Shown here: in pieces, positions 54,539 to 64,000 of the stretch
Position numbering within the stretch: the first letter of the stretch is position 1
Layout: every line of letters starts with the position of its first letter
DNA from: Burkholderia pyrrocinia
GTDB lineage: Bacteria; Pseudomonadota; Gammaproteobacteria; Burkholderiales; Burkholderiaceae
Direction: 5' to 3'
Length of the DNA stretch: 64,000 nt
Assembly: GCF_001028665.1 (NCBI RefSeq)
Contig: NZ_CP011503.1
Span: 496,001-560,000 of the forward strand
Position numbers and translations under genes: made by a program
The notes under the pieces: model-generated
Databases searched by the model: none
Seen by the model: only the letters and a program-made list of their open reading frames with translations
Told to the model about the DNA's origin: nothing

Positions 54539-54630
54539 TCGCCCCGGGGCACCATTGCGCCGCTGCCCCAAGCCTCATACAAATTCGAGCCGTGCCGATC
54601 GCTTCCGTCAAAAACCGGCCGCCCAAATGA

Positions 54631-54656
54631 AAAAACCCCGCCAACGCGGGGTTTTT
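54631..54656. terminator. Intrinsic terminator after the desaturase gene
   Basis: AAAAACCCCGC-caac-GCGGGGTTTTT, perfect and symmetric, 30 bp beyond the desaturase stop. Confidence 0.93.
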
Positions 54657-54685
54657 GACGTCCTGAGATTCTAATCGATTTCGAA

Positions 54686-55882
54686 TCAGGCGTAGCGACG
54701 CAGGCGCATCGCAAATTCCTGCAGTGCCTTGATGCCGCTTTGTTCCGCGCGATGGCACCAATCCTGCAATTGCGCGAGAAGCTGTTCGCGCGACGCGGTC
54801 GAACGATCCCAGATCGCGGCGAGATCCTGGCGCAACTGGAAGTACGTATGCAGCTTCTGGCTGTTCGCGAAGATTTCCGGCAGCAGCTTCTTCTGCGGCT
54901 CGTCGAGGCCGTCGGCGTCCTTGTGGAACCACTTGCGCGCGCCGCGCATCAACTGGTACTTCTCGCTCGAACCGAGCTCCTTCAGGTGCGCGAGCTCCTG
55001 GCGGTACGCACGCTTCACGGCCTTGCCGTAGCGCGCCATCACTTCGTAGCGGTTCGACAGCACGGCCTGCAGCGTTTCCTGGTCGAGCACCATCTTCGGC
55101 TTGTTCAGGCGCGGCGTCGGCGCGACCTTCTTCACCTTCGCGAGACCGAATGCCGACATGATGCGGATGTACATCCAGCCGATGTCGAACTCGTACCACT
55201 TGTTCGACAGCTTCGCCGACGTCGCGAACGTGTGGTGGTTGTTGTGCAGTTCTTCGCCGCCAATCACGATGCCCCACGGGAACAGGTTCGTGCTCGCATC
55301 GGCCGAGTTGAAGTTGCGGTAGCCCCAGAAGTGGCCGAAGCCGTTGACGACGCCCGCCGCCCAGAACGGAATCCAGACCATCTGCACGGCCCACACGGTC
55401 AGGCCGAGCACGCCGAACAGCGCGACGTCGATCACCATCATCAGGCTGATGCCGAGGATCGGGTACTTCGAATAGAGATTGCGTTCGATCCAGTCGTTCG
55501 GCGTGCCGTGGCTGAACTTGCGCATCGTCTCTTCATTCTTCGCTTCCGCGCGATACAGCTCGGCGCCCTCGAGGAACACCTTCCAGATGCCGCGCGTCTG
55601 CGGGCTGTGCGGATCTTCCTCGGTCTCGCACTTCGCATGGTGCTTGCGGTGAATCGCGGCCCACTGGCCGGTCAGCATGCCGGTCGTCATCCACAGCCAG
55701 ACGCGGAAGAAGTGGCTCGCGATCGGATGCAGCTCCAGTGCGCGGTGCGCCTGGCAGCGATGCAGGTAGACCGTCACGCCGATGATCGTGACGTGCGTGA
55801 CGGCGAGCGCGAACAGCGCGACCTGCCACCACGAAAAATGCAGGAGCCCGTGGGAAAGAAAATCGAGCAGGGAATTCAACAA
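54686..55882 (-). CDS. Acyl-CoA/lipid fatty acid desaturase (delta-9 type)
   Basis: A 398-aa membrane di-iron desaturase. Histidine boxes: HRCQAH (41-46), HRKHH (78-82) and HNNHH (213-217); hydrophobic pairs lie before and between them. A C-terminal cytosolic extension of about 130 residues is helical and charged (LKELGSSEKYQLMRG...). It introduces a double bond in acyl chains for membrane fluidity; regiospecificity is inferred. Transcribed alone, with an inverted repeat upstream of its start. Confidence 0.88.
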   Translation of the reverse strand: MLNSLLDFLSHGLLHFSWWQVALFALAVTHVTIIGVTVYLHRCQAHRALELHPIASHFFRVWLWMTTGMLTGQWAAIHRKHHAKCETEEDPHSPQTRGIWKVFLEGAELYRAEAKNEETMRKFSHGTPNDWIERNLYSKYPILGISLMMVIDVALFGVLGLTVWAVQMVWIPFWAAGVVNGFGHFWGYRNFNSADASTNLFPWGIVIGGEELHNNHHTFATSAKLSNKWYEFDIGWMYIRIMSAFGLAKVKKVAPTPRLNKPKMVLDQETLQAVLSNRYEVMARYGKAVKRAYRQELAHLKELGSSEKYQLMRGARKWFHKDADGLDEPQKKLLPEIFANSQKLHTYFQLRQDLAAIWDRSTASREQLLAQLQDWCHRAEQSGIKALQEFAMRLRRYA

Positions 55883-55957
55883 GGCAGTTACCTGTGATGA
55901 GATGAGAGCGACACCGGCTCGCGCAGGCGTCAGAAAAATGAAAGCATACCGCGAATA

Positions 55958-55988
55958 GACTTGGATTTTACTTCAACCGTTCCAAGTC
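55958..55988. repeat. Inverted repeat upstream of the desaturase gene
   Basis: GACTTGGA (55958-55965) and TCCAAGTC (55981-55988), 8-bp perfect arms over a 15-bp spacer, about 75-105 bp upstream of the desaturase start. A third partial copy GGACTTGGA lies at about 56042. A possible operator. Nothing else was seen in the 225-bp gap. Confidence 0.5.
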
Positions 55989-56107
55989 TTTGTAAAAAAT
56001 GAATATTTTCTTGCCCTGGCGCAACCGGGACAGTCCATGGGCGGACTTGGAAAGGCCCGCGATCCGGTTCCGACCGCGGGGTCGATACGATTGACGCCCG
56101 ACGCGCG

Positions 56108-57490
56108 CTACGCAGCCGGGGCGCGCCCGTCCACCGCGCCGCTGCCGGCCGCCGGATCGCGCCCGGCCGCAGCGCCCGCGCCGGCAAAACCGTCCGGCAA
56201 CCCGACGACGCGCACTTCGCGCTGCGGAAACGGAATCGAAATCCCGTGCTCGCTGAACAGCCGCCAGATGTTGCGGTTCACGGTCGAACGCACGCCCGAC
56301 GTGCCTTTCGCCGAATCCTCGATCCAGAAGCCGAGTTCCAGGTCGATCCCGTCCGCGCCGAAGCTCACCAGATACGGGGTCGGCGCAGGCTCCGCCAGCA
56401 CGCGCGGCACGTCCTTCGCGGCGTCCGCGAGCAACGCCAGCGCGTGCTCGACGTCGCTCGTATATGCGACCTGCACCGCGACCTTCGCGTAACCGCGCGT
56501 CAGGTACGACGACTGGTTCTGCACGACGTCGGTGATCAGCTTCTCGTTCGGGATCAGCGTCTCGTTGCCGTCGAGGCCGCGCACGACCGTGTAGCGCGTG
56601 CGGATCTGCGTGACGACACCCTGCAGCCCGCCGACGCTGATTGCGTCGCCGAGCCGCAGCGACCGGTCGAGCAGGATGATGAAGCCCGACACGTAGTTGC
56701 TCGCGACCTTCTGCAGCCCGAAGCCCAGGCCGACGCCGACCGCGCCGCCGAACACGCCGAGCACCGTCACGTCGATGCCGACGAGCGACAGCCCGATCAG
56801 GATCGCCGCGAACACGAGCAGCGCGCGGCCGACCCGCGACAGCACGACCTTCAGGTTCGCGTCGAGCGTGCTTGCGCGCGTGAGGCGATCCTCGAGCACC
56901 GAGCCGAGCCACATCGCGACCATCAGCGTCACGCAGACCCACAGCGCGCCGGAGATCAGCGACAGCAGCGTGAGGTGCGCATTGGCGACGCGGAACTGCA
57001 CGCTGTCGAGCCAGCCGAGCACGTCGCGCTGGATGCCGAGCACGGTCAGCACCATCGCGGCCCACACGGCGGTCGACACGATCTTCTCGACGATCGACAG
57101 CCACGCATGCGTGTGGCCGTCGCGCGCAAACACGCGCCGCGCGAAGAAGAACAGCACGTAGATCAGCCCGATGCCGAACAACGGCACGAGCGCGAGCGAC
57201 AGCAGCGACGTGGACATGAACGGGTCGAACGCGAGCTGCGCGACGCCCACGAAGACGCCGCCGAACAACGGAAACAACGCGCGTTTCAGGCTATCCGCGC
57301 CCGCGCCGGGCGCGCGTCCGGCCGCCCGGCGGCGCGCATCGATCCGGCCGTGCACGAAGCGCGCGGCCACCCACGCGAAACACAGCGCGCCGACGAGGAT
57401 CGCCGCCTGCCAGATCATCACCGGCTGGTGAAAGTCGCGAATCACCGATGCCAGCCGGTGCGAGAGCAGGCGGCTCTGCAGATTCTCCAT
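56108..57490 (-). CDS. MscS-family mechanosensitive ion channel
   Basis: A 460-aa channel of the MscS superfamily with an N-terminal set of about five hydrophobic segments before the pore. The MscS core follows: GVFGGAVGVGLGFGLQKVASNYVSGFIIL (pore helix with Gly/Ala packing), LLDRSLRLGDAISVGGLQGVV (beta domain) and the C-terminal alpha/beta part ending near ISIPFPQREVRVV. It opens under membrane tension and releases solutes at hypo-osmotic shock. A Pro/Ala-rich tail follows the domain. Encoded 18 bp after the methyltransferase gene. Confidence 0.88.
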   Translation of the reverse strand: MENLQSRLLSHRLASVIRDFHQPVMIWQAAILVGALCFAWVAARFVHGRIDARRRAAGRAPGAGADSLKRALFPLFGGVFVGVAQLAFDPFMSTSLLSLALVPLFGIGLIYVLFFFARRVFARDGHTHAWLSIVEKIVSTAVWAAMVLTVLGIQRDVLGWLDSVQFRVANAHLTLLSLISGALWVCVTLMVAMWLGSVLEDRLTRASTLDANLKVVLSRVGRALLVFAAILIGLSLVGIDVTVLGVFGGAVGVGLGFGLQKVASNYVSGFIILLDRSLRLGDAISVGGLQGVVTQIRTRYTVVRGLDGNETLIPNEKLITDVVQNQSSYLTRGYAKVAVQVAYTSDVEHALALLADAAKDVPRVLAEPAPTPYLVSFGADGIDLELGFWIEDSAKGTSGVRSTVNRNIWRLFSEHGISIPFPQREVRVVGLPDGFAGAGAAAGRDPAAGSGAVDGRAPAA

Positions 57491-57508
57491 CGTCCGTCCG
57501 GGCCGTCG

Positions 57509-58771
57509 TTACTGCGCGCGCCGCTCGAGCACCGCGGCGAAGAAGCCGTCGGTCGCGTGACGGTGCGGCCACAACGACAGGTAGTCGCCCGTCTCGAGTT
57601 CGATGCGCTGGTCGGCCAGCACCTTCTGCGCGGGCACCAGCACGAACTCGGGATGGTCGGCCAGGAACTGCTCGACGATGCGCTCGTTCTCGGCGTCAAG
57701 CACGCTGCAGGTCGCGTAGACGAGCCGGCCGCCCTTCTTCACGAGGCGCGCGGCGCTCGCAAGGATCGATGCCTGCTTCGGCGTCAGTTCGTCGATCGCC
57801 GTGCGCGACTGGCGCCACTTCAGGTCCGGATTGCGGCGCAGCGTACCGAGGCCGCTGCACGGCGCGTCGACCAGCACGCGGTCGATCTTGCCTGCGAGCC
57901 GCTTGATCTTCGCGTCGTGCTCGCTGTCGATCAGCACCGGGTTCACGTTCGACAGACCGCTGCGCGCAAGGCGCGGCTTCAGCTTCGCGAGACGCTTTTC
58001 CGACACGTCGAACGCATAGAGGCGCCCGGTCGAGCGCATCATCGCGCCCAGCGCGAGCGTCTTGCCGCCCGCGCCCGCGCAGAAATCGACGATCATCTCG
58101 CCGCGGCGCGGCGCGACCAGCGAGCACAGCAACTGGCTGCCCTCGTCTTGCACCTCGATCTGGCCTTCCTCGAACAGCTTCAGGCGCGTGAGCGCCGGCT
58201 TGCCGACCACCCGCACGCCGAACGGCGCGAACGGCGTCGCACCCGCATCGATACCGTTCGCGCGCAGCGCGTCGATCACCTGGTCACGGGTCGCCTTCTG
58301 CGCGTTGGCGCGCAGGTCGAGCGGCGCCGGGTAGTTCAGCGCGGCGGCGAGCTGCGCGAGCTCCTCGGCGTCGAAACGGGCCGACAGCGCCTGGTGGATC
58401 CAGTCCGGCAGGTTCGTGCGCACGCGCACGGGCAGGCTCGCCGGATCGATCTTCGACACGTGCTCGAGCCACGCGGACTCGGTGTCGGACAAAAACGGCC
58501 TCAGCGCATTGCGGCCGGCCGTCTGCATCAGGCCGAGCAGCGTGAGACGCCGCGCGGGCGTGCCCGTGCCGCTCTCGGCAAGATGCGAAAACTCCATCTT
58601 CCGGCGCAGCACCGCGAACACGGCCTCGGCGATCACGCCGCGCTCGGCATGCCCGAGCTTCGGGTGCGCGCGGAAGAACCGGCTCGTCGTCGCGTCGGCG
58701 GGGCCGGCAAACTTCAGCACCTCGGCCAGCAAAGTCTCGGTCTGGCCGATCAGGAATCCGTGCAGCTTCAT
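57509..58771 (-). CDS. RsmB/Nol1/Nop2/Sun-family RNA m5C methyltransferase
   Basis: A 420-aa SAM-dependent RNA methyltransferase. The N-terminal region resembles the NusB-like helices of RsmB, followed by a Rossmann domain: DFCAGAGGKTLALGAMM (SAM), VDAPCSGLGTLRRNPDLKW with the catalytic cysteine (PCSG), and the second cysteine block LVYATCSVLDAENE. The class methylates cytosine in rRNA or tRNA; the exact site cannot be assigned. Overlaps purN by 4 bp (ATGA). Confidence 0.88.
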   Translation of the reverse strand: MKLHGFLIGQTETLLAEVLKFAGPADATTSRFFRAHPKLGHAERGVIAEAVFAVLRRKMEFSHLAESGTGTPARRLTLLGLMQTAGRNALRPFLSDTESAWLEHVSKIDPASLPVRVRTNLPDWIHQALSARFDAEELAQLAAALNYPAPLDLRANAQKATRDQVIDALRANGIDAGATPFAPFGVRVVGKPALTRLKLFEEGQIEVQDEGSQLLCSLVAPRRGEMIVDFCAGAGGKTLALGAMMRSTGRLYAFDVSEKRLAKLKPRLARSGLSNVNPVLIDSEHDAKIKRLAGKIDRVLVDAPCSGLGTLRRNPDLKWRQSRTAIDELTPKQASILASAARLVKKGGRLVYATCSVLDAENERIVEQFLADHPEFVLVPAQKVLADQRIELETGDYLSLWPHRHATDGFFAAVLERRAQ

Positions 58772-59430
58772 ACGCCCTCACTCGTTTCGGTATGCGGTTG
58801 ATCCGCGAAAATCCAGCGCGCCTCTTCCGGCGCCACCACTGCCCGGCCGTTCTCGAGGCGCAAGCGCCCCTCGACGAACCAGCGCACCGCGCGCGGATAC
58901 AGCACATGCTCGACCGTCAGCACGCGCCGCGCGAGCGCGACCGCGTCGTCGCCCGCGCGCACGGGCACCGCGCCCTGCGCGACGATCGCACCGCTGTCGA
59001 GCTCGGGAATCACGAAGTGCACGCTCGCGCCATGCAGCGCGACACCCGCATCCAGCGCCTGCTGGTGCGTGTGGATGCCCTTGAAGCTCGGCAGCAGCGA
59101 CGGGTGAATGTTCAGCAGCCGGCCTTCGTATCGTCTGACGAATGCCGGCGTGAGGATGCGCATGAAGCCCGCGAGGATCACGAGATCGGGGGCAAAGCGG
59201 TCGATTTCGGCGGCGAGCGCCGCGTCGAAGCTGTCGCGGCCGTCGAACGACCGGTGGTCGACCACCGCGGTCGCCACCCCGTGCGACGCGGCAAAAGCCA
59301 GGCCGGCCGCATCGGGCCGGTTGGCGATCACGGCAGCGACCTCGGCCGGCCAGCGTTCCTGCGCGCACGCGCGGACGATGGCCTCCATGTTGCTGCCGCG
59401 ACCGGAAATCAGGATCACGAGTTTTTTCAT
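58768..59430 (-). CDS. purN: Phosphoribosylglycinamide formyltransferase
   Basis: A 220-aa GAR transformylase of purine synthesis. MKKLVILISGRGSNMEAIV binds substrate, ILAGFMRILTPAFV, LLNIHPSLLPSFKGIHTH (formyl-folate site with catalytic His) and VHFVIPELDSGAIVAQ (catalytic Asp) are all present. The 3' end overlaps the methyltransferase start, so the two are co-transcribed. Divergent from ribF. Confidence 0.95.
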   Translation of the reverse strand: MKKLVILISGRGSNMEAIVRACAQERWPAEVAAVIANRPDAAGLAFAASHGVATAVVDHRSFDGRDSFDAALAAEIDRFAPDLVILAGFMRILTPAFVRRYEGRLLNIHPSLLPSFKGIHTHQQALDAGVALHGASVHFVIPELDSGAIVAQGAVPVRAGDDAVALARRVLTVEHVLYPRAVRWFVEGRLRLENGRAVVAPEEARWIFADQPHTETSEGV

Positions 59431-59552
59431 CCGCGAATTTTACCATTCGCCCCCGCGTTTCCCGCCTTCTCGGCCGCCGGCCCGCCCGAACGTTTATAAT
59501 CTTCTGCTTTGCGGCATCCCACCGCCCATTCCCCGACGCTGCATCCGCTATC

Positions 59553-60545
59553 GTGAAAGTCTTCCGCGGCCTGCCCAACGCCGAGAGCCGCGCCCCGTGC
59601 GCGCTGACGATCGGCAACTTCGACGGTGTCCATCGCGGCCACCAGGCCCTGCTCGCGCGCGTGCGCGCGGCAGCGGACGCGCGCGGCCTGCCCGTGTGCG
59701 TGATGACTTTCGAACCGCACCCGCGCGAATTCTTCAACCCGGCCGGCGCGCCGCCGCGCATCGCGATGCTGCGCGACAAGCTCGAGGCGCTGCGCGAGCA
59801 CGGCGTCGACCGCGTGGTCGTCGAGCACTTCAACCACACGTTTGCGAGCCAGTCGCCGCAGGCGTTCGTCGAGCGTACGCTGGTGAACGGCCTGCACACG
59901 CGCTGGATGATGGTCGGCGACGATTTCTGCTACGGCGCGAAGCGCGCGGGCACCTTCGACACGCTGAAGGCGGCCGGCGAGCAATACGGCTTCGAAGTCG
60001 AGCAGATGGGCACGGTGGCCGGCAGCGACGGCACGCGCATCTCCAGCTCGGGCGTGCGCGCCTCGCTCGCGGCCGGCGATCTCGACGCGGCCGCGCAGGC
60101 GCTCGGCCACGGCTATGCGATCAGCGGCCACGTCGCGCACGGGCTGAAGCTCGGCCGCGACCTCGGCTTCCCGACGCTGAACCTGCCGATCGCGCACAAG
60201 CGGCCGGCGCTCGCGGGCATCTTCGTCGTGCAGGTGCACGGCCTCGGCCCCGCCCCGCTGCCGGGCGTCGCGAGCCTCGGCCTGCGCCCGACCGTCGACG
60301 ATTCGGGCCGCGTGCTGCTCGAAGTCCACCTGCTCGACTGGCATGGCGATGCGTACGGCAAGCTCATCCGCGTCGAATTCCTGAAGAAGCTGCGCGACGA
60401 AGCGAAATTCGACGATCTCGAGGCGCTGTCGCGCGCGATCGCACTGGACGTCGCGAATGCACGCGCGTACTTCATCGAGCGCGACCGTGCGCCGGGCAGC
60501 CGCGCAACGGGCTTCGCGACGTCGGCAACCGACCGAATTAGCTGA
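59553..60545 (+). CDS. ribF: Bifunctional riboflavin kinase/FAD synthetase
   Basis: A 330-aa two-domain enzyme. The N-terminal FAD synthetase domain has [14 protein letters not shown] and [14 protein letters not shown]; the C-terminal flavokinase domain has [12 protein letters not shown] and [22 protein letters not shown]. The start is a GTG at 59553, which places [12 protein letters not shown] at the N-terminus. It precedes ileS and lspA in the ribF-ileS-lspA order seen in many proteobacteria. Confidence 0.95.
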   Translation: MKVFRGLPNAESRAPCALTIGNFDGVHRGHQALLARVRAAADARGLPVCVMTFEPHPREFFNPAGAPPRIAMLRDKLEALREHGVDRVVVEHFNHTFASQSPQAFVERTLVNGLHTRWMMVGDDFCYGAKRAGTFDTLKAAGEQYGFEVEQMGTVAGSDGTRISSSGVRASLAAGDLDAAAQALGHGYAISGHVAHGLKLGRDLGFPTLNLPIAHKRPALAGIFVVQVHGLGPAPLPGVASLGLRPTVDDSGRVLLEVHLLDWHGDAYGKLIRVEFLKKLRDEAKFDDLEALSRAIALDVANARAYFIERDRAPGSRATGFATSATDRIS

Positions 60546-60646
60546 TCCGGACGGCGGCGCCCCGCGCCGCACCCACGCGTCGCACACGCGCGCGCATACC
60601 CGATTCACGACGCACGAGCGTCCCCCGATTTGATAGCGATCCCATC

Positions 60647-63484
60647 ATGAGCAACAAGAAAGCCGATTCGAAACCGCAGGCCAAGTATCCGGTCAACCTG
60701 CTCGACACGCCGTTCCCGATGCGCGGCGACCTGCCCAAGCGCGAGCCGCAGTGGGTCAAGGAATGGGAAGAGCGCGGCATCTACGACAAGATCCGCGCGG
60801 CCAGCCAGGGCCGGCCGAAGTTCATCCTGCACGACGGCCCGCCGTATGCGAACGGAGACATCCACCTCGGCCACGCCGTCAACAAGATCCTGAAGGACAT
60901 CGTCGTCAAGTCGCGCAACATGGCCGGCTTCGACGCGCCGTACGTGCCGGGCTGGGATTGCCACGGGATGCCCATCGAGATCCAGATCGAGAAGCAGTTC
61001 GGCAAGTCGCTGCCGGCGGCCGAAGTGATGAGCAAGGCACGCGCGTACGCGACCGAGCAGATCGAGAAGCAGAAGGTCGGCTTCAAGCGCCTCGGCGTGC
61101 TCGGCGACTGGGCCAACCCGTACAAGACGATGAACTTCGTCAACGAGGCGGAAGAGCTCCGCGCGCTCGGCAAGATCATCGAGAAGGGTTATGTGTATCG
61201 CGGGCTGAAGCCGGTGAACTGGTGCTTCGACTGCGGCTCGGCGCTCGCCGAAGCGGAAGTCGAGTACAAGGACCGCACTGATCCGACGATCGACGTGATG
61301 TTCGCATTCGCGGAACCGGACAAGACCGCGCAGGCGTTCGGCCTGCCGGCACTGCCGCGCGCCGAAGGCGGCATCGTGATCTGGACCACCACGCCGTGGA
61401 CGATTCCCGCGAACCAGGCGCTGAACCTCCATCCGGAAATCGTCTACGCGCTGGTCGACACCGAGCGCGGGCTGCTGATCATCGCCGAAGAGCGCGTCGC
61501 CGCGTGCATGGAAGAGTTCAAGCTGACAGGCCGCGTCGTCGCGACCACGCCGGGCGTCAAGCTCGCGAACCTGCGCTTCCACCACCCGCTCGCATCGGCC
61601 CACCCCGGCTACAAGCGCACCGCACCCGTCTACCTCGGCGACTACGTGACGACCGACACCGGTACCGGCGTCGTGCACTCGTCGCCCGCGTACGGTATCG
61701 AGGACTTCATGTCCTGCAAGGCGCACGGGATGACCGATTCGGACTTCATCAACCCGGTGATGGGCGACGGTCGTTATATCGAATCGCTGCCGCTGTTCGG
61801 CGGCCTGTCGATCTGGGATGCGAACCCGAAGATCGTCGAGGCGCTGAACGCGGCCGGCTCGCTGCTGCGCAGCGAGAAGTACACGCACAGCTACATGCAC
61901 TGCTGGCGCCACAAGACGCCGATCATCTACCGCGCGACGTCGCAGTGGTTCGCCGGCATGGACGTGACGCCGCGCGACGGCAGCAAGACGCTGCGCGAAA
62001 CGGCGCTCGAAGGCGTCGACGCGACCGCGTTCTACCCGTCGTGGGGCAAGCAGCGCCTGTTCAGCATGATCGCGAACCGTCCCGACTGGACGCTGTCGCG
62101 CCAGCGCCAGTGGGGTGTGCCGATGGCGTTCTTCGTGCACAAGGAAACCGGCGAGCTGCATCCGCGCACGCTCGAACTGCTCGAGGAAGTCGCGAAACGC
62201 GTCGAGCAGTCGGGCATCGAGGCCTGGCAGACGCTCGACCCGCGCGAGCTGATCGGCGACGACGCGAACCTGTACGAAAAGAACCGCGACACGCTCGACG
62301 TGTGGTTCGACTCGGGCACGACGCACTGGCACGTGCTGCGCGGCTCGCACAAGGATCAACTGCAGTTCCCGGCCGACCTGTACCTCGAAGGCTCGGACCA
62401 GCATCGCGGCTGGTTCCACTCGTCGCTGCTGACCGCGTCGATGATCGACGGCCGCGCACCGTACAAGGGCCTGCTCACGCACGGCTTCACGGTCGACGGC
62501 GAAGGCCGCAAGATGAGCAAGTCGCTCGGCAACGGTGTCGACCCGCATGAAGTCGCGAACCGCCTCGGCGCGGAAATCATCCGCCTGTGGATCGCGTCGA
62601 CCGACTATTCGGGCGAGCTCGCGATCTCCGAGGAAATCCTGAAGCGCGTGACCGAAGGCTATCGCCGTATCCGCAACACGCTGCGCTTCCTGCTCGCGAA
62701 CCTGTCGGACTTCGACTACGCGCAGCACGCGGTGCCGGTCGGCGAATGGCTCGAGATCGACCGTTATGCGGTCGCGTTCTCGGAGCAACTGCAGACAGAG
62801 TTGCTCGGCCACTACGAGAAATACGAATTCCACCCGGTCGTCGCGAAGCTGCAGACGTACTGCTCGGAAGATCTCGGCGGGTTCTACCTCGACGTGCTGA
62901 AGGATCGCCTGTACACGAGCGCGGCCGATTCGCGCGCACGCCGCTCCGCGCAGACGGCGCTGTACCACCTGACGCACGGCCTGCTGCGCGTGCTCGCGCC
63001 GTTCCTGTCGTTCACGGCGGAAGAAGCATGGAAGGTGTTTCAGCCGGCCAGCGACACGATCTTCACGGAAACCTACTACGCGTATCCGGAAATCGACGGC
63101 TCGGCCGCGCTGATCGAGAAGTGGGCGCTGCTGCGCGACGTCCGCGGCAACGTGACGAAGGCGCTCGAGGAAGCACGCACCGCGAACCGCATCGGTTCGT
63201 CGCTGCAGGCCGAAGTAACCGTGCACGCGAGCGGCGCGCGTTACGACGCGCTCACGAGCCTCGGCGAAGACCTGAAGTTCGTGCTGATCACGTCGGCCGC
63301 GACGGTCGTCAAGGTCGACGATGAAGCACAGGAAAGCGTCGACGTGGCCGCATCGAAGTACCAGAAGTGCGAACGCTGCTGGCACTACCGCGACGATGTC
63401 GGCGCGCACGCCGATCATCCGACGCTGTGCGGCCGCTGCTTCTCGAACCTGTTTGAGAACGGCGAAATCCGGAGCGCTGCTTAA
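60647..63484 (+). CDS. ileS: Isoleucyl-tRNA synthetase
   Basis: A 945-aa class I synthetase of the type 1 (bacterial) form. HIGH-like motif [11 protein letters not shown] near residue 67, editing domain in the middle, KMSKS motif in [12 protein letters not shown], and a C-terminal zinc site formed by [10 protein letters not shown] and CGRCFSNL. lspA begins 2 bp after its stop, so the two are translationally coupled. Confidence 0.97.
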   Translation: MSNKKADSKPQAKYPVNLLDTPFPMRGDLPKREPQWVKEWEERGIYDKIRAASQGRPKFILHDGPPYANGDIHLGHAVNKILKDIVVKSRNMAGFDAPYVPGWDCHGMPIEIQIEKQFGKSLPAAEVMSKARAYATEQIEKQKVGFKRLGVLGDWANPYKTMNFVNEAEELRALGKIIEKGYVYRGLKPVNWCFDCGSALAEAEVEYKDRTDPTIDVMFAFAEPDKTAQAFGLPALPRAEGGIVIWTTTPWTIPANQALNLHPEIVYALVDTERGLLIIAEERVAACMEEFKLTGRVVATTPGVKLANLRFHHPLASAHPGYKRTAPVYLGDYVTTDTGTGVVHSSPAYGIEDFMSCKAHGMTDSDFINPVMGDGRYIESLPLFGGLSIWDANPKIVEALNAAGSLLRSEKYTHSYMHCWRHKTPIIYRATSQWFAGMDVTPRDGSKTLRETALEGVDATAFYPSWGKQRLFSMIANRPDWTLSRQRQWGVPMAFFVHKETGELHPRTLELLEEVAKRVEQSGIEAWQTLDPRELIGDDANLYEKNRDTLDVWFDSGTTHWHVLRGSHKDQLQFPADLYLEGSDQHRGWFHSSLLTASMIDGRAPYKGLLTHGFTVDGEGRKMSKSLGNGVDPHEVANRLGAEIIRLWIASTDYSGELAISEEILKRVTEGYRRIRNTLRFLLANLSDFDYAQHAVPVGEWLEIDRYAVAFSEQLQTELLGHYEKYEFHPVVAKLQTYCSEDLGGFYLDVLKDRLYTSAADSRARRSAQTALYHLTHGLLRVLAPFLSFTAEEAWKVFQPASDTIFTETYYAYPEIDGSAALIEKWALLRDVRGNVTKALEEARTANRIGSSLQAEVTVHASGARYDALTSLGEDLKFVLITSAATVVKVDDEAQESVDVAASKYQKCERCWHYRDDVGAHADHPTLCGRCFSNLFENGEIRSAA

Positions 63485-63486
63485 AT

Positions 63487-63987
63487 ATGGCGAAAACCCT
63501 GTCGAAACCGGCCAGCGGCGCGCTTGCGCCCTGGCTCGGCATTTCGCTGATCGTGATCCTGTTCGATCAACTGTCGAAGATCGCGATCCTGAAAACGTTC
63601 GCGTATGGCGCGCAGCATGCGCTGACGTCGTTCTTCAACCTGGTGCTGGTGTACAACCGCGGCGCCGCATTCGGCTTCCTGTCGACCGCGAGCGGCTGGC
63701 AGCGCTGGGCGTTCACCGCGCTCGGCATCGGCGCGACGCTCGTGATCTGCTTCCTGCTGAAGCGCCACGGCCACCAGCGGCTGTTCAGCGTGTCGCTCGC
63801 GCTGATCCTCGGCGGCGCGCTCGGCAACGTGATCGACCGGCTCGTGTACGGTCACGTGATCGACTTTCTCGATTTCCACCTCGGCGCCTGGCACTTCCCG
63901 GCGTTCAACCTCGCCGATTCCGCGATCACGGTCGGCGCGGTGCTGCTGATCTACGACGAACTGCGTCGCGTGCGCGGCTCGCGCTAA
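63487..63987 (+). CDS. lspA: Lipoprotein signal peptidase
   Basis: A 166-aa inner-membrane aspartic peptidase that cleaves prolipoprotein signal peptides after Lgt has lipidated them. Four hydrophobic segments are visible; the catalytic Asp pair lies in [11 protein letters not shown] and [11 protein letters not shown], with [18 protein letters not shown] between. The start 2 bp after ileS matches the conserved ileS-lspA pair. Confidence 0.95.
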   Translation: MAKTLSKPASGALAPWLGISLIVILFDQLSKIAILKTFAYGAQHALTSFFNLVLVYNRGAAFGFLSTASGWQRWAFTALGIGATLVICFLLKRHGHQRLFSVSLALILGGALGNVIDRLVYGHVIDFLDFHLGAWHFPAFNLADSAITVGAVLLIYDELRRVRGSR

Positions 63988-64000
63988 GCGCGCATACTCG

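Noticed and set aside
60605..63418. A 937-codon open frame on the minus strand
   Set aside because: It lies wholly antisense to ileS and has the Arg/Val/Asp-rich composition produced by reading high-GC genes backwards; ileS is unambiguous. The same applies to the long antisense frames opposite ilvD, lptG, the liv genes and the methyltransferase.

Overview
The window reads as core chromosome of a high-GC beta-proteobacterium, most likely a Burkholderia cepacia complex species, probably the main replicon. The reasons are the gene order (DUF2486-holC-pepA | lptF-lptG; cysI-DUF934-cysH-cysD-cysN-cobA beside cysB; zapB-like-zapA-6S RNA), the strong G/C third-position bias and the household content (ileS, lspA, ribF, ispH, lgt, ilvD, rpmB-rpmG). 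No insertion sequence, prophage, plasmid origin or CRISPR array was seen.

Layout. 0-7.8 kb is vitamin B12 uptake and assembly: on the plus strand the last codons of a CobD-type decarboxylase and a BtuF binding protein; on the minus strand a cobalamin riboswitch heading btuB-btuC-btuD-cobT-cobS-cobC. 7.8-10.2 kb holds a ZapB-like coiled coil, zapA, 6S RNA, an EVE-domain protein and a SIMPL-domain protein. 10.3-20.1 kb holds lgt, a LysR regulator divergent from ilvD, a small cytochrome c, DUF2486-holC-pepA, the divergent lptF-lptG pair and a short CbiX chelatase. 20.2-27.6 kb is assimilatory sulfate reduction (cobA, cysN, cysD, cysH, DUF934, cysI) facing cysB. CbiX and CobA supply the siroheme branch that CysI needs.

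27.7-36.5 kb is more accessory-like: an orphan amino-acid-type binding protein, tRNA-Leu(CAA), a 55-aa lipoprotein, three LysR regulators mixed with two SDR oxidoreductases and an epoxide-hydrolase-like enzyme, the C-terminal remnant of a third SDR, a DinB protein and CopC. 36.5-42.4 kb holds RsuA-type pseudouridine synthase, a 62-aa membrane protein, an epimerase, a ferredoxin reductase, an argD-type aminotransferase with an unusual leader, a GNAT and a DUF2278 protein. 42.7-47.3 kb is the branched-chain amino acid transporter livHMGF, whose binding protein livK is present only as a decayed 225-codon frame.

47.5-64 kb is core again: ispH-fkpB, radC, rpmB-rpmG, nadB facing nadA-nadC (NAD synthesis), a delta-9-type fatty acid desaturase, an MscS-family channel, an rsmB-like methyltransferase with purN, ribF, ileS and lspA.

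The signals most worth following are regulatory. (1) Ahead of the argD-type gene lie a palindrome, a sigma70-like promoter, a 27-codon ORF with 8 Arg codons, a hairpin containing its stop codon, and a perfect intrinsic terminator: an arginine attenuator candidate or a new small RNA of about 155 nt. (2) Three 49-bp tandem palindromic units abut the nadA ribosome-binding site. (3) A 30-codon ORF overlaps the lptF start by ATGA. (4) livK and one SDR show decay.
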